Source of the DNA: Xanthomonas sp. DAR 34887
GTDB taxonomy: Bacteria > Pseudomonadota > Gammaproteobacteria > Xanthomonadales > Xanthomonadaceae
Length of the DNA stretch: 64,000 bases
NCBI RefSeq assembly: GCF_041245805.1
Contig: NZ_CP162490.1
Location: forward strand, 3,945,001-4,009,000
Direction of reading: 5' to 3'
The translations under genes and the position numbers were made by a program. The notes under the pieces were generated by a model. It did no database searches. It had not been told where the DNA came from and saw nothing but the letters and a program-made list of their open reading frames with translations. Positions 21,766-31,242 of this stretch are shown in pieces (the first letter of the stretch is position 1; the number at the start of each line of letters is the position of its first letter).

Positions 21766-23862
21766 ATGCCACGCGCTGCCGCTTTGCCGCCCACGCCACC
21801 ACCGGATGTTCCCAGCGACCCGCTGCGCGACCCGTCGCTGTATCTCAACCGCGAACTGTCGCAACTGGATTTCAATTTCCGGGTGCTGGCGCAGGCGCAG
21901 GATCCGAGCGTGCCGCTGCTGGAACGGCTGCGCTTCCTGTGCATCTCCTGCACCAACCTCGACGAGTTCTTCGAGATCCGCGCCGCCACCGTGCGCCATG
22001 CGCTGGAATTCGGCTTGCCGCCGGCGCCGGACGGGCTGAGCTCGAGCGCGATCCTCAACACCATCCACGACCGCGCCGCGCAACTGGTCGACCACCAGTA
22101 CCGCTGCTGGAACGAAGTGCTGCGGCCGGCATTGAAGGACGCCGGCATCGGCGTGCTCGGCCGCAACAGCTGGAACGCGCGGCAGAAGCGCTGGCTGCGC
22201 GCGTATTTCCGCAACGAGATCATGCCGGTGCTGTCGCCGCTGGGCCTGGACCCGGCGCATCCGTTCCCGAAGATCCTCAACAAGTCGCTGAACATCGTGG
22301 TGGTGCTGAAGGGCACCGACGCGTTCGGCCGCATCGGCCACCTGGCGATCGTGCGCGCGCCGCGTTCGCTGCCGCGCATCATCGAGTTGCCGGAAAGCCT
22401 GTCCGAGGGCGGACAGAGTTTCGTGTTCCTGTCCTCGGTGCTGTCCACCTTCGTCGACGAACTGTTCCCGGGCATGGAAGTGACGGGGTCCTACCAGTTC
22501 CGCGTGACCCGCAATTCCGAACTGGTGGTGGACGAGGAGGAAGTGGAGAACCTGGCGCTGGCGCTGCGCGACGAGCTGGTCAACCGCGGCTACCGGCCGG
22601 CGGTGCGGCTGGAGATCGCCGAGGACTGCCCGAATTCGATCGTGCGCACCCTGCTGCAGAACTTCCAGTTGCCGGAAAACGCGGTCTACCGCATCAACGG
22701 TCCGGTCAACCTGAGCCGGGTCAACCAGGTCTACGATCTGGTGCAGCGCCCGGAGCTGAAGTATCCGCCGATGAATCCGCGCACGCTGCGCGACAGCGAC
22801 GGCATCTTCGCCATCGTCGCCGCCGACGACGTGCTGCTGCACCACCCGTTCGACGCGTTCACCGCGGTGCTGGACCTGATCAAGCAGGCCGCGGTGGACC
22901 CGCAGGTGCTGGCGATCAAGCAGACCCTGTACCGCACCGGCAAGGACTCGGGCATCGTCGATGCGCTGGTGCTGGCCGCGCGCAATGGCAAGGATGTGAC
23001 CGTGGTGGTCGAACTGCGCGCGCGCTTCGACGAAGAAGCCAACCTGGGCCTGGCCGATCGCCTGCAGGAAGCCGGCGTGCAGGTGGTGTACGGCGTGGTC
23101 GGCTACAAGACCCACGCCAAGATGCTGCTGATCGTGCGCCGCGAGGGCCGCAAGCTGCGCCGTTACGTGCACCTGGGCACCGGCAATTACCACAGCGGCA
23201 CCGCGCGCGCCTACACCGACCTGAGCCTGATCACCGCCGACGTGGAGATCTGCAACGACGTGCATCTGCTGTTCCAGCAGCTGTCCGGACTGGCGCCGAA
23301 GATCCGCCTCAAGCGCCTGCTGCAATCGCCGTTCACCCTGCACCCGGGCGTGCTGCACCGGATCGAGCGCGAGACCAAGCTGGCCCTGGCCGGGCGCCCG
23401 GGCCGCATCATCGCCAAGATGAACGCGCTCAACGAGCCGCAGGTGATCCGCGCGCTGTACGCGGCGTCGCAGGCCGGCGTGAAGATCGATCTGATCGTCC
23501 GCGGCGCGTGCACGCTGCGCCCCGGCGTGCCGGGCGTGTCGGACAACATCCGGGTGCGTTCGATCGTCGGCCGCTTCCTCGAGCACAGCCGCATCTACTG
23601 GTTCGGCAACGACGGCGCGCCGGAACTGTTCTGCGCCAGCGCCGACTGGCTGGAGCGCAACCTGCTGCGGCGCGTGGAGACCTGCTTCCCGATCCTGGAT
23701 CCGGATCTGATCAAGCGCATCCATCGCGAGGTGTTGCAGAACTATCTGGCCGACAATCTCAATGCGTGGGAACTGGATGCCAGCGGCGCCTATCGCAAGC
23801 TGGAACCAGGCCAGGACCAGCCGCCGCATTCGGCACAGCTGACCCTGCTCGACGGACTCTGA
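21766..23862 (+). CDS. ppk: Polyphosphate kinase 1
   Basis: The 698-aa enzyme makes polyphosphate from ATP. It begins with the N-domain motif YLNRELSQLDFNFRVL, and has the phosphorylated His in GTGNYHSGTARAYTDLSL and a second conserved His in YKTHAKMLLIVRR. It starts 11 nt after the phoR stop, so it is probably co-transcribed with phoBR and induced by phosphate limitation. Confidence 0.96.
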   Translation: MPRAAALPPTPPPDVPSDPLRDPSLYLNRELSQLDFNFRVLAQAQDPSVPLLERLRFLCISCTNLDEFFEIRAATVRHALEFGLPPAPDGLSSSAILNTIHDRAAQLVDHQYRCWNEVLRPALKDAGIGVLGRNSWNARQKRWLRAYFRNEIMPVLSPLGLDPAHPFPKILNKSLNIVVVLKGTDAFGRIGHLAIVRAPRSLPRIIELPESLSEGGQSFVFLSSVLSTFVDELFPGMEVTGSYQFRVTRNSELVVDEEEVENLALALRDELVNRGYRPAVRLEIAEDCPNSIVRTLLQNFQLPENAVYRINGPVNLSRVNQVYDLVQRPELKYPPMNPRTLRDSDGIFAIVAADDVLLHHPFDAFTAVLDLIKQAAVDPQVLAIKQTLYRTGKDSGIVDALVLAARNGKDVTVVVELRARFDEEANLGLADRLQEAGVQVVYGVVGYKTHAKMLLIVRREGRKLRRYVHLGTGNYHSGTARAYTDLSLITADVEICNDVHLLFQQLSGLAPKIRLKRLLQSPFTLHPGVLHRIERETKLALAGRPGRIIAKMNALNEPQVIRALYAASQAGVKIDLIVRGACTLRPGVPGVSDNIRVRSIVGRFLEHSRIYWFGNDGAPELFCASADWLERNLLRRVETCFPILDPDLIKRIHREVLQNYLADNLNAWELDASGAYRKLEPGQDQPPHSAQLTLLDGL

Positions 23863-23921
23863 GCCACGCCGCCCGCGCGCCGATGGACGGCCCCGGCCGT
23901 GCATCGGCTACCATTCCGCCC

Positions 23922-25445
23922 ATGCCTTCCATCTCCCCGTACACGCCGCTGCGCGATGGCGACCTGCTGGCCGCCATCGACCTGGGTTCCAACAGTTTCC
24001 ACATGGTCGTGGCGCGGTATCAGCTCGGGCAGCTGCGGGTGGTGGACCGCCTGCGCGAGACCGTGCGCATGGCCGACGGCCTGGACAACAAGGGCGGGCT
24101 GTCGGCCGAGGCTCGGCAGCGCGCGCTGGAATGCCTGGCGCGCTTCGGCCAGCGCATCCGCGACGTGCCGTCGCTGCGCGTGCGCGCATTGGCCACCAAC
24201 ACCGTGCGCCAGCTGCGCTCGCCGCAGGCATTCCTGATCCCCGGCGAAACCGCGCTCGGCCATCCGATCGAAGTGGTCAGCGGCCGCGAGGAAGCACGCC
24301 TGATCTACCTGGGCGTGGCGCATGCGCAGCCGCCCAAGCCGGACCAGCGCCGGCTGGTGATCGACATCGGCGGCGGCTCCACCGAATTCATCATCGGCCG
24401 CGGTTTCCAGACCTTGGAACGCGAAAGCCTGCAGGCCGGCTGCATCGCCAGCACGCGGCGCTTCTTTCCCGGCGGCAAGCTGTCGAAGAAGAAATGGAAG
24501 GACGCGCTGACCGAGATCGGCGCCGAGTTCCAACAGTTCGCGAGGCAGTACCGTGCGCTGGGCTGGCACGAGGCGTTGGGATCGTCGGGCACGCACAAGG
24601 CGATCGGCGAGATCTGCGCGGCGATGAAGCTGACCAAGGGCGCGATCACCGCCGAGGCGCTGCCGCAGTTGCGCGACCGTCTGCTGCTGGCCAAGCGCAT
24701 CGAGGACATCGACCTGCCCGGCCTGTCCGCCGACCGCCGGCCGATCATCGCCGGCGGCGTGCTGGTGCTGGAGGCCGCGTTCCAGGCCCTGGGCCTGCAG
24801 CGCCTGATGGTGAGCAAGGCGGCCATGCGCGAAGGCATCCTGTACGACATGCTCGGCCGCGGCGGCGAAAACGATCCGCGCGAGACCGCGATCGCCGCGC
24901 TCACCCAGCGCTACGGCATCGACGAGGCGCAGGCGGCGCGCGTGGAAGCGACCGCGATGGCGTTGTTCGCGCAGGTCGCCACCGACTGGGCGCTGGATGC
25001 CGACGACGGGCGCATGCTGAGCTGGGCCGCGCGCCTGCACGAGCTCGGCCAGGCCATCGCGCACAGCCAGTACCACGTGCACGGCGCCTACGTGCTCGAG
25101 CACTCCGACATCGCCGGCTTCTCGCGGCAGGAGCAGCAGGTGCTGGCGACGCTGGTGCGCACCCATCGCCGCAACGTGCCCAAGACCGCATTCGACGCCC
25201 TGCCCGACCGCCTGCTGCTCAGCGCCAAACGCAAGGCCGCGCTGCTGCGGCTGGCGGTGCTGCTGCACCGCGCGCACGAATCCGAGCCGATCCCGTCGCT
25301 GGACCTGAAGGCCAACGGCGACGACCTGCACCTGATCCTGTCGCAGCCCTGGATCGAATCGCGGCCGCTGCAGCGCGCCGACCTGATCGGCGAGGTCGAG
25401 GGGATGGCGGGACTGGGGATCAATTTCCGGCCGTTTGTGGCTTGA
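23922..25445 (+). CDS. ppx: Exopolyphosphatase / pppGpp phosphohydrolase
   Basis: The 507-aa protein has the actin-like ATPase fold motifs AAIDLGSNSFHMVVARY and VIDIGGGSTEFIIG, and a C-terminal HD-like region (AARLHELGQAIAHSQYHVHG). It removes phosphate from polyphosphate ends. It lies 59 nt after ppk in the same direction, the usual arrangement. Confidence 0.94.
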   Translation: MPSISPYTPLRDGDLLAAIDLGSNSFHMVVARYQLGQLRVVDRLRETVRMADGLDNKGGLSAEARQRALECLARFGQRIRDVPSLRVRALATNTVRQLRSPQAFLIPGETALGHPIEVVSGREEARLIYLGVAHAQPPKPDQRRLVIDIGGGSTEFIIGRGFQTLERESLQAGCIASTRRFFPGGKLSKKKWKDALTEIGAEFQQFARQYRALGWHEALGSSGTHKAIGEICAAMKLTKGAITAEALPQLRDRLLLAKRIEDIDLPGLSADRRPIIAGGVLVLEAAFQALGLQRLMVSKAAMREGILYDMLGRGGENDPRETAIAALTQRYGIDEAQAARVEATAMALFAQVATDWALDADDGRMLSWAARLHELGQAIAHSQYHVHGAYVLEHSDIAGFSRQEQQVLATLVRTHRRNVPKTAFDALPDRLLLSAKRKAALLRLAVLLHRAHESEPIPSLDLKANGDDLHLILSQPWIESRPLQRADLIGEVEGMAGLGINFRPFVA

Positions 25446-25647
25446 AAGCCGGGATTCGGGAATAGGGATTCGGGATTCGTAAAAGCCGTGCTGCCAGAGC
25501 GCTTCTTGCGAGCCGGATTGTTCTCACCGGAGAGATGGCTGATGGAAGCGCGGCTAAACGCCTTGGGCCGGCGTCATCATTCCTACATGCGCCGGACATG
25601 TTCGCTTCACCGCCTCGCGCGAAGCTTTGGCAAACCGGAGCCCGAGC
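25446..25647. repeat. Intergenic short-repeat region
   Basis: Begins with GGGATTCGGGAATAGGGATTCGGGATTCG-type repeats, which recur at about 15758, 27295 and (inverted) 27365. These are common Xanthomonadaceae intergenic repeats of unknown role. The rest has no supported gene and may hold the promoter of the glycosyltransferase. Confidence 0.7.
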
Positions 25648-26781
25648 ATGCGCTACGCGATCGTCACCGAGACGTACCCCCCTGAGGTCAACGGCGTCGC
25701 GCTGACCGTGCAGGGGCTGGAACTGGGATTGCGTGCGCTCGGCCATCAGGTCGACGTGGTGCGGCCGCGCCAGGCCGGCGACGGGCACGACGACGATGCG
25801 CTGCTGGTGCGCGGCGCGGCGCTGCCGCGTTACCCCGGCCTGAAGTTCGGCCTGCCCGCGCCGCGGCGCCTAGCGCGGCTGTGGCAGGCCGTGCCACCGG
25901 ACGCGGTGTACATCGCCACCGAAGGCCCGCTCGGCTGGTCGGCGTTGCGCACCGCGCGGCGCCTGGGCATCCCGATCGCCACCGGCCTGCACACCCGCTT
26001 CGACGAATACCTGCCGCAGTACGGCGCCGCCTGGCTGCAGTCGACCGCGCTGCGCTGGATGCGGCGCTTCCACAACCAGGCCGACGCCACCCTGGTGCCG
26101 ACCCGCGAACTGCTCGGCTTCCTCGCCGAACAAGGCTTCGCGCGCGCGCGCCTGTTGGCGCGCGCAGTGGACAACCGCCAGTTCGAACCGCAGCGCCGCG
26201 ATCCGCACCTGCGCCGCGAGTGGGGCTTGGGGGACGACGGTTGCGCGGCCCTGTACGTTGGCCGCATCGCCTCGGAGAAGAACCTGCCGCTGGCGGTGCG
26301 CGCGTTCCGCCAACTGCAGCAGGTGCGGCCGGAAGCGCGCTTCGTCTGGGTCGGCGACGGCCCGATGCGCGAGCGCCTGGCGCAGGAAAACCCCGACTTC
26401 ATCTTCTGCGGCGTGCAACGCGGCGACGCGCTGGCGCGGCACTTCGCCAGCGGCGACCTGTTCCTGTTTCCCAGCCGCAGCGAAACCTTCGGCAACGTGA
26501 CCCTGGAAGCGATGGCCAGCGGCGTGGCCACGGTCGCCTTCGATTACGGCGCGGCGCGCGAATACCTGCGCGACGGCATCAACGGTGCGGCGGTGAGCGA
26601 CGACGACGGTTTCGTCGCCGCCGCGGTGCGCCTGGCCAGCGACGACGCCCTGCGCCGGCAGCTAGGCGAGGCCGCCTGCGCGGCGATGCAACAGCTGCGC
26701 CCGGAACAGGTCGTGGCCGATTTCGAAGCGCTGCTTGGCGAACTGGCGTACAGCAGGAGGTCCCATGTCGACGCGGCTTGA
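25648..26781 (+). CDS. GT4-family glycosyltransferase
   Basis: The 377-aa protein starts MRYAIVTETYPPEVNGVALT, typical of GT-B family 4 enzymes, and has the EX7E-region motif in FPSRSETFGNVTLEAMASG near residue 280. Close relatives transfer a sugar to a lipid such as diacylglycerol or phosphatidylinositol, or to a polyprenol. It overlaps a PAP2 phosphatase gene by 17 nt, suggesting a shared membrane-lipid pathway. The exact donor and acceptor cannot be read from sequence. Confidence 0.85.
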   Translation: MRYAIVTETYPPEVNGVALTVQGLELGLRALGHQVDVVRPRQAGDGHDDDALLVRGAALPRYPGLKFGLPAPRRLARLWQAVPPDAVYIATEGPLGWSALRTARRLGIPIATGLHTRFDEYLPQYGAAWLQSTALRWMRRFHNQADATLVPTRELLGFLAEQGFARARLLARAVDNRQFEPQRRDPHLRREWGLGDDGCAALYVGRIASEKNLPLAVRAFRQLQQVRPEARFVWVGDGPMRERLAQENPDFIFCGVQRGDALARHFASGDLFLFPSRSETFGNVTLEAMASGVATVAFDYGAAREYLRDGINGAAVSDDDGFVAAAVRLASDDALRRQLGEAACAAMQQLRPEQVVADFEALLGELAYSRRSHVDAA

Positions 26782-27292
26782 GATTCTGCGCGGGCACGAA
26801 ACCCGCTGGTGCCGGCAAGCCAACCATTGGTGCCGGCGGCGCTCGGTGCGGCGCTTCTTCGCGCTGATCAGCCGCCTCGGCGACGGCGTGTTCTGGTATG
26901 CGCTGATGACCTTGCTGGTGGTCTGCGACGGCATGAGCGGCGTGTTCGCCTCCGCGCACATGGCCGCCACCGGCGTGGTCGCGCTGAGCCTGTACAAGGG
27001 CCTCAAGCGCTGGACCCGGCGCCCGCGCCCGTACGCGGCCGACCTGCGCATCCGCGCCTGGGTGGCGCCGCTGGACGAGTTCAGCTTCCCGTCCGGGCAC
27101 ACCCTGCATGCGGTGTCGTTCGGCATCGTCGCCCTGGCCTATTACCCGTGGCTGGCGCCGCTGCTGATTCCGTTCATCGTCTGTGTGGCGCTGTCGCGGG
27201 TGGTGCTGGGCCTGCACTACCCCAGCGACGTGCTCGCCGCCACCGGCATCGGCGCGGCGCTGGCCGCGGCGTCGTTGTGGGTGGTTCTGTAG
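26765..27292 (+). CDS. PAP2-family membrane phosphatase
   Basis: The ATG at 26765 follows AGGAGG. The 175-aa product has four or so membrane helices and the three PAP2 catalytic motifs: KRWTRRPRP, PSGHT in FSFPSGHTLHAV, and SRVVLGLHYPSDVLAA. It would dephosphorylate a lipid phosphate such as phosphatidic acid or an undecaprenyl pyrophosphate-like substrate. It overlaps the GT4 gene and precedes lpxH. Confidence 0.9.
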   Translation: MSTRLEILRGHETRWCRQANHWCRRRSVRRFFALISRLGDGVFWYALMTLLVVCDGMSGVFASAHMAATGVVALSLYKGLKRWTRRPRPYAADLRIRAWVAPLDEFSFPSGHTLHAVSFGIVALAYYPWLAPLLIPFIVCVALSRVVLGLHYPSDVLAATGIGAALAAASLWVVL

Positions 27293-27408
27293 CCGGGATT
27301 GGGAATTCGGGATTGGGGATTCGCAAAAACGGGAGCTGACGCCGGCACGCCGGACGTTGCCAGTCCCGAATCCCCAATCTCCAATCCCGGCTCCATTACA
27401 ATGCGGCA

Positions 27409-28146
27409 ATGACCACGCTGTTCATTTCCGACCTGCACCTGGATCCGGCCCGGCCGGCGATCACCGCGCTGTTTCTCGATTTCCTGCGCGGCGAGGCGCG
27501 CAACGCCGAGGCGCTGTACATCCTCGGCGACCTGTTCGAGGCCTGGATCGGCGACGACACGCCCTCGGAGGCGGCCGACGCGGTGGCGCTGGAACTGCGC
27601 GCACTGCACGAGGCCGGGGTGCCGGTGTTCTTCATGCACGGCAATCGCGATTTCCTGCTCGGCGCCGACTATGCGCGCCGCGCCGGCATGCGCCTGCTGC
27701 CCGATCCGTGCGTGATCGATCTGTACGCCGAGCCGACCCTGCTGCTGCACGGCGACCTGCTGTGCACCGACGACACCGCCTACCAGGCATTCCGCGCGCA
27801 GACCCGCGACCCCGCGTTCCAGCAGCAGTTCCTGGCGCAGCCGCTGGCCGCGCGCATCGCCTATGCGCAGCAGGCGCGCGCCGCCAGCCAGGCGCGGCAA
27901 GCGGAAATGAAGCAAGGCGACCGTGCCCAGTTCGAGACCGTCACCGACGTGGCGCCGGACGAGGTCGTGGCCAGCTTCGCGCGCTACGGCGTGGCGCGGA
28001 TGATCCATGGCCATACCCACCGCCCCGCCGTGCACACGCTGGACGTCAACGGGCGCAGTTGCACCCGCATCGTGCTCGGCGACTGGTACGAACAGGGTTC
28101 GGTGCTGCGCGTGGACGCGCAGGGCTGCCGGCTGCAGCAGCTGTAG
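27409..28146 (+). CDS. lpxH: UDP-2,3-diacylglucosamine diphosphatase
   Basis: The 245-aa metallophosphatase has the LpxH metal motifs ISDLHLD, GDLFEAWIGDD, HGNRDFLLG, HGDLLCTDD and GHTHRPAVH in order. It forms lipid X (2,3-diacylglucosamine 1-phosphate) for lipid A synthesis at the cytoplasmic membrane. The gap before it (27293-27408) holds two inverted sets of GGGATTCG-type repeats. Confidence 0.95.
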   Translation: MTTLFISDLHLDPARPAITALFLDFLRGEARNAEALYILGDLFEAWIGDDTPSEAADAVALELRALHEAGVPVFFMHGNRDFLLGADYARRAGMRLLPDPCVIDLYAEPTLLLHGDLLCTDDTAYQAFRAQTRDPAFQQQFLAQPLAARIAYAQQARAASQARQAEMKQGDRAQFETVTDVAPDEVVASFARYGVARMIHGHTHRPAVHTLDVNGRSCTRIVLGDWYEQGSVLRVDAQGCRLQQL

Positions 28147-28186
28147 ACGGCAGCGGCGAGAAACGCGCGCACGGAACCTGCGGGCG

Positions 28187-28699
28187 CTACGGCATACCGC
28201 CGGCGTTGTCGCGCGCACGCTGCGCATAGCCGACGAAATCGCCTTCGGCCACGTCGTACCACAGGATCTCGCCCGAGCGTTCGACCCGGTAGCGGTCCCT
28301 GACCGGTGCGGTCTGCGGATCGCCCGGGCAACCGTCGCCATGCTTCTCGCGTACCGCGAAATCGATCGCGGCCGACTCGCTGGCGGCGGGTTCGGCGGTC
28401 GCCGACGGCGCTGCAGCGGCGTCATCGGCCACAGGTTCGGCATCGGTCTCGGCGGCGTATTGCAGGCACTGCGCATCGGCATAGACATGGTCGGCCGCCA
28501 GACGCGTCTCCAGCATGTCCAGCGCATGGGTTTCGTCGAACGCTGGCGCTGGCGCGTTACCCGCGGGAGGTGCGGTCGCGGGGGCCGCAGCGGGCGCCGG
28601 CGCCTGCTGCGGTGCGGCCGGTGGATCCGCCGGGCCACAGCCCATGCTCAACATCGCCAGCGCCAAGGCCGCCGGCAGGCCAATGCTCTTCAACACCAT
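28187..28699 (-). CDS. Putative lipoprotein of unknown function
   Basis: The ATG at 28699 gives a 170-aa product with a signal peptide and lipobox (LAMLSMGC) followed by an Ala/Pro-rich linker. The rest includes a helical part (LDMLETRLAADHVYADAQCL), a second Ala-rich linker and a C-terminal domain with RYRVERSGEILWYDVAEGDF. Two cysteines remain in the mature part. Convergent with lpxH. No family recognised. Confidence 0.7.
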   Translation of the reverse strand: MVLKSIGLPAALALAMLSMGCGPADPPAAPQQAPAPAAAPATAPPAGNAPAPAFDETHALDMLETRLAADHVYADAQCLQYAAETDAEPVADDAAAAPSATAEPAASESAAIDFAVREKHGDGCPGDPQTAPVRDRYRVERSGEILWYDVAEGDFVGYAQRARDNAGGMP

Positions 28700-28874
28700 C
28701 GCCGATTCCAGGAGTAATGAGCGGTGCACGCCCGGCGCTGCCGGACCTGTCGTCGCGCAGCATAGCCGAAGCCGGACGCCGCGGCGCCCGGCCCTGGAAG
28801 ATCGATCGGCAAGTGGGGCGTCCCGGCACAGGCCTGGCGCGGCCTGCACCGGAACGCCCCTGAGACACGCTAGC

Positions 28875-30119
28875 TCAACGGAACGCGGCGACCGTGGCCT
28901 TGGTATTGACCAGCACGCGCTGGTTGTCGGCCGAACTGGCATTGCCCATCGGCACGCCGCCGTAGGAAATGTTCGGGTTGGACCAATAGTTCAGGCGCGG
29001 GCAGCTGACGCTGCAGTTGTAGGCCATGATCGTGCGCCAGCTGTTGCCGTAGCGATAGCCGTGGCCGTAGGCGTACGGCGAGGTGCTCGAATCGGTGGCG
29101 ATGTCGTGGCGCGCGCTCTGCAGATGGCCGATCTCGTGGGCAAAGCTGTAGTAGCCGGTGGCGCAGTCCCAGTACACCGCGGCGAAGGCGGTGGCGGCGG
29201 TCGAGCCGATGCCGGAGGCCAGGCCGCAGTAGGCGCTGTTGTCGATGATCAGCACGCCGACGTCGGCGGCCACGCTGTTGCGCGTGGTGTGGATGCTGTC
29301 CATGTAGCCGTCGCTGGTGCCGCGGAAGCGGCTCAGGTCGGTGCTGAAGTCGCCCGACTCGGTATAGCTGGTGGTCTCGTAGCCGGCCAGCTGCATGGTG
29401 ATGCCGACGTTGCTGTTGGTGTAGCCCTGGTTGGACTCGGCGACCGCCAATTGCACCAGCGACTGCATGTTGCCGCCGTAGCTGGTCACCGCCTGGTTGG
29501 TGGCCACCACCAGCACGCGGATGGTCGCCGGCGAACCGGACGAGGCGGCCGCGGTGGTGGCGCGGTCGTCGACCACGGCCTGCGGCATCTGGATGGTCGG
29601 CAGCAACGCGTACTCGGCCGGATGCTCGGCCGGCATGCGGCTTTCGTCGACCTCGACCAGCACATGACCGCCGCCGGTGATCGGGCGCAGATGGAACAGC
29701 GTGCCGTTGCTGCGGATGCTGCCGGTGATGGTGTCGCCGCTGCGCACCAGGATCGCCGAGTTCAGCGGATCCAGGCCGGAGCGCGCGCGCGCCTTGGCTG
29801 CGGCGGCGTTGCCGAGATTGCCGTACCAGATGCTGTTGCCGCCTTCCAGCTGCTCGGTCCTCAATTGCGTCGCGGTGATGCGCTTGCCCAGCAGGTCCAG
29901 CTCGAGTTGCGCCTGGCTGGCATCCACCGCAGCGGCGTCCACGCGCACGCTCTGCACCGCGCCGGTGGACGGATTGGCCAGCACCCGGCTCAACGCGGGC
30001 TCGCCGGGGATGGACTTGGAAATGTACTGGCTGCTCTGGAACAGGGGTTTTCCGGCCGCGGAAGCGGAACCGGCAACACACAGGGCAAGCATCGCGGTAA
30101 GGCAGCACATCGACTTCAT
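28875..30119 (-). CDS. Secreted metzincin zinc metalloprotease
   Basis: The 414-aa product has a signal peptide (MKSMCCLTAMLALCVAGSAS) and a ~180-residue propeptide. The catalytic domain has HEIGHLQSARHD (HExxHxxGxxH-like, with Asp in a reprolysin-like position) and the Met-turn TIMAYNC. This places it in the M12-like metzincins. It likely acts outside the cell or in the periplasm on proteins. It is monocistronic. Confidence 0.88.
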   Translation of the reverse strand: MKSMCCLTAMLALCVAGSASAAGKPLFQSSQYISKSIPGEPALSRVLANPSTGAVQSVRVDAAAVDASQAQLELDLLGKRITATQLRTEQLEGGNSIWYGNLGNAAAAKARARSGLDPLNSAILVRSGDTITGSIRSNGTLFHLRPITGGGHVLVEVDESRMPAEHPAEYALLPTIQMPQAVVDDRATTAAASSGSPATIRVLVVATNQAVTSYGGNMQSLVQLAVAESNQGYTNSNVGITMQLAGYETTSYTESGDFSTDLSRFRGTSDGYMDSIHTTRNSVAADVGVLIIDNSAYCGLASGIGSTAATAFAAVYWDCATGYYSFAHEIGHLQSARHDIATDSSTSPYAYGHGYRYGNSWRTIMAYNCSVSCPRLNYWSNPNISYGGVPMGNASSADNQRVLVNTKATVAAFR

Positions 30120-30398
30120 GTCGTACTCCCAGGGGTGGTGAGAAGAGACGGAGCGTCGTCCCTCGCGCAGCAGGCGTCAGGGCACAATGCACGGGGGAAT
30201 CCGATTAGCCGCTCAGCCAGCGTTCAGCGCAAGCAACAAATCGATCGCGTCTCCACTCAGAGATGGCCATTCCAGTTGGCGCCGTGATCGGCATCCAAGC
30301 GTCGCCGTCACAGCCCGATCGGCACGGCGACGCATGCAGCTGGCGATCGTTCGGAACCGTCGCGCCGGCGGCCGGACGCCTTGCAGCCGCGTACCGCC
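30120..30398. other. Intergenic gap
   Basis: No gene is supported in these 279 bases. The part next to 30119 would hold the promoter and leader of the metzincin gene. Nothing else stands out. Confidence 0.6.
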
Positions 30399-31220
30399 TC
30401 AGCCGGCCTGGCGCTGCAAGGCGAGCAGCTCGTCCTCGTCGAAGCCGGCCAGCAGCCGCGCCGGCAGGTTGAACGGGCCGTGCAGGTAGCCGCCGGCGTA
30501 TTCGCGCAGCAGCTCGGCGAACCGCGCGCGCGGCTCGATGCCGGCACGCGCGCAATACCAGCGGTACCAGCGCGAACCGGCGGCGACGTGCGCCACTTCC
30601 TCGCGCAGGATCAGTTCCAGGATCTCGACCGTCGCGGCGTCGCCCAGCGCGCGCAGCTTCACGATCATGCCCGGGGTCACGTCCAGACCGCGCGCCTCCA
30701 GCACGCGCGGCACCAAGGCCATGCGCGCCAGGCCGTCGTGCGCGGTCTTCTCGCACATCTCCCACAGCCCGTTGTGCGCGGCGAAATCGCCATAGTCGTG
30801 GCCCAGCGCGCGCAGCCGGTCGCGCAGCAGGGTGAAGTGGCGCGATTCGTCGGCGGCCACCGCCACCCAGTCGGCGTAGAACGCGTCGGGCAAGCCGCGA
30901 AAGCGGTAAACGGCGTCCCAGGCCAGGTCGATCGCGTTGAGCTCGATGTGCGCGATCGCATGGATGAAGGCGGCGCGGCCTTCGGCGCTGCCCAATCCGC
31001 GCCGCGGCAGTTCGCGCGGATGCACCAGCAGCGGCCGCGGCGGACGCCCCGGCATGCGGATCGGTTCGGGCTCGGCGGCCTCGGCCGGCACGCGCAGCGC
31101 ACCGGCGGCGAATGCCGCAGCGTAGCGCTGGGTCAGGGCGACCTTGTCCTCGGGGGCGCTGGCGGCCAGGCACAGCCGCGCCGCCTGCAGCAAATCCCCA
31201 GCGGCATGCGCGTCGTGCAT
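30399..31220 (-). CDS. DUF455 ferritin-like protein
   Basis: The 273-aa product has the two diiron helix motifs of the family: AHIELNAIDLAWDA near residue 90 and ADESRHFTLLRDRL further on, plus LREEVAHVAAGSRWY. The fold is ferritin-like with a carboxylate-bridged metal site; the reaction is not known. It is the last gene of the folC-SPOR-cvpA-purF operon and starts 22 nt after the purF stop. Confidence 0.85.
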   Translation of the reverse strand: MHDAHAAGDLLQAARLCLAASAPEDKVALTQRYAAAFAAGALRVPAEAAEPEPIRMPGRPPRPLLVHPRELPRRGLGSAEGRAAFIHAIAHIELNAIDLAWDAVYRFRGLPDAFYADWVAVAADESRHFTLLRDRLRALGHDYGDFAAHNGLWEMCEKTAHDGLARMALVPRVLEARGLDVTPGMIVKLRALGDAATVEILELILREEVAHVAAGSRWYRWYCARAGIEPRARFAELLREYAGGYLHGPFNLPARLLAGFDEDELLALQRQAG

Positions 31221-31242
31221 CCGTGCGCCACGCCAGGCCGCG

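Noticed and set aside
20527..23862. Very long open frame overlapping phoR before ppk
   Set aside because: In the phoR part it is a shadow of the real gene in another frame; only the part from 21766 is ppk.
28870..30192. Long minus-strand frame over the metzincin gene
   Set aside because: Out-of-frame shadow with low-complexity Arg/His-rich translation; the 28875-30119 frame has the signal peptide and catalytic motifs.
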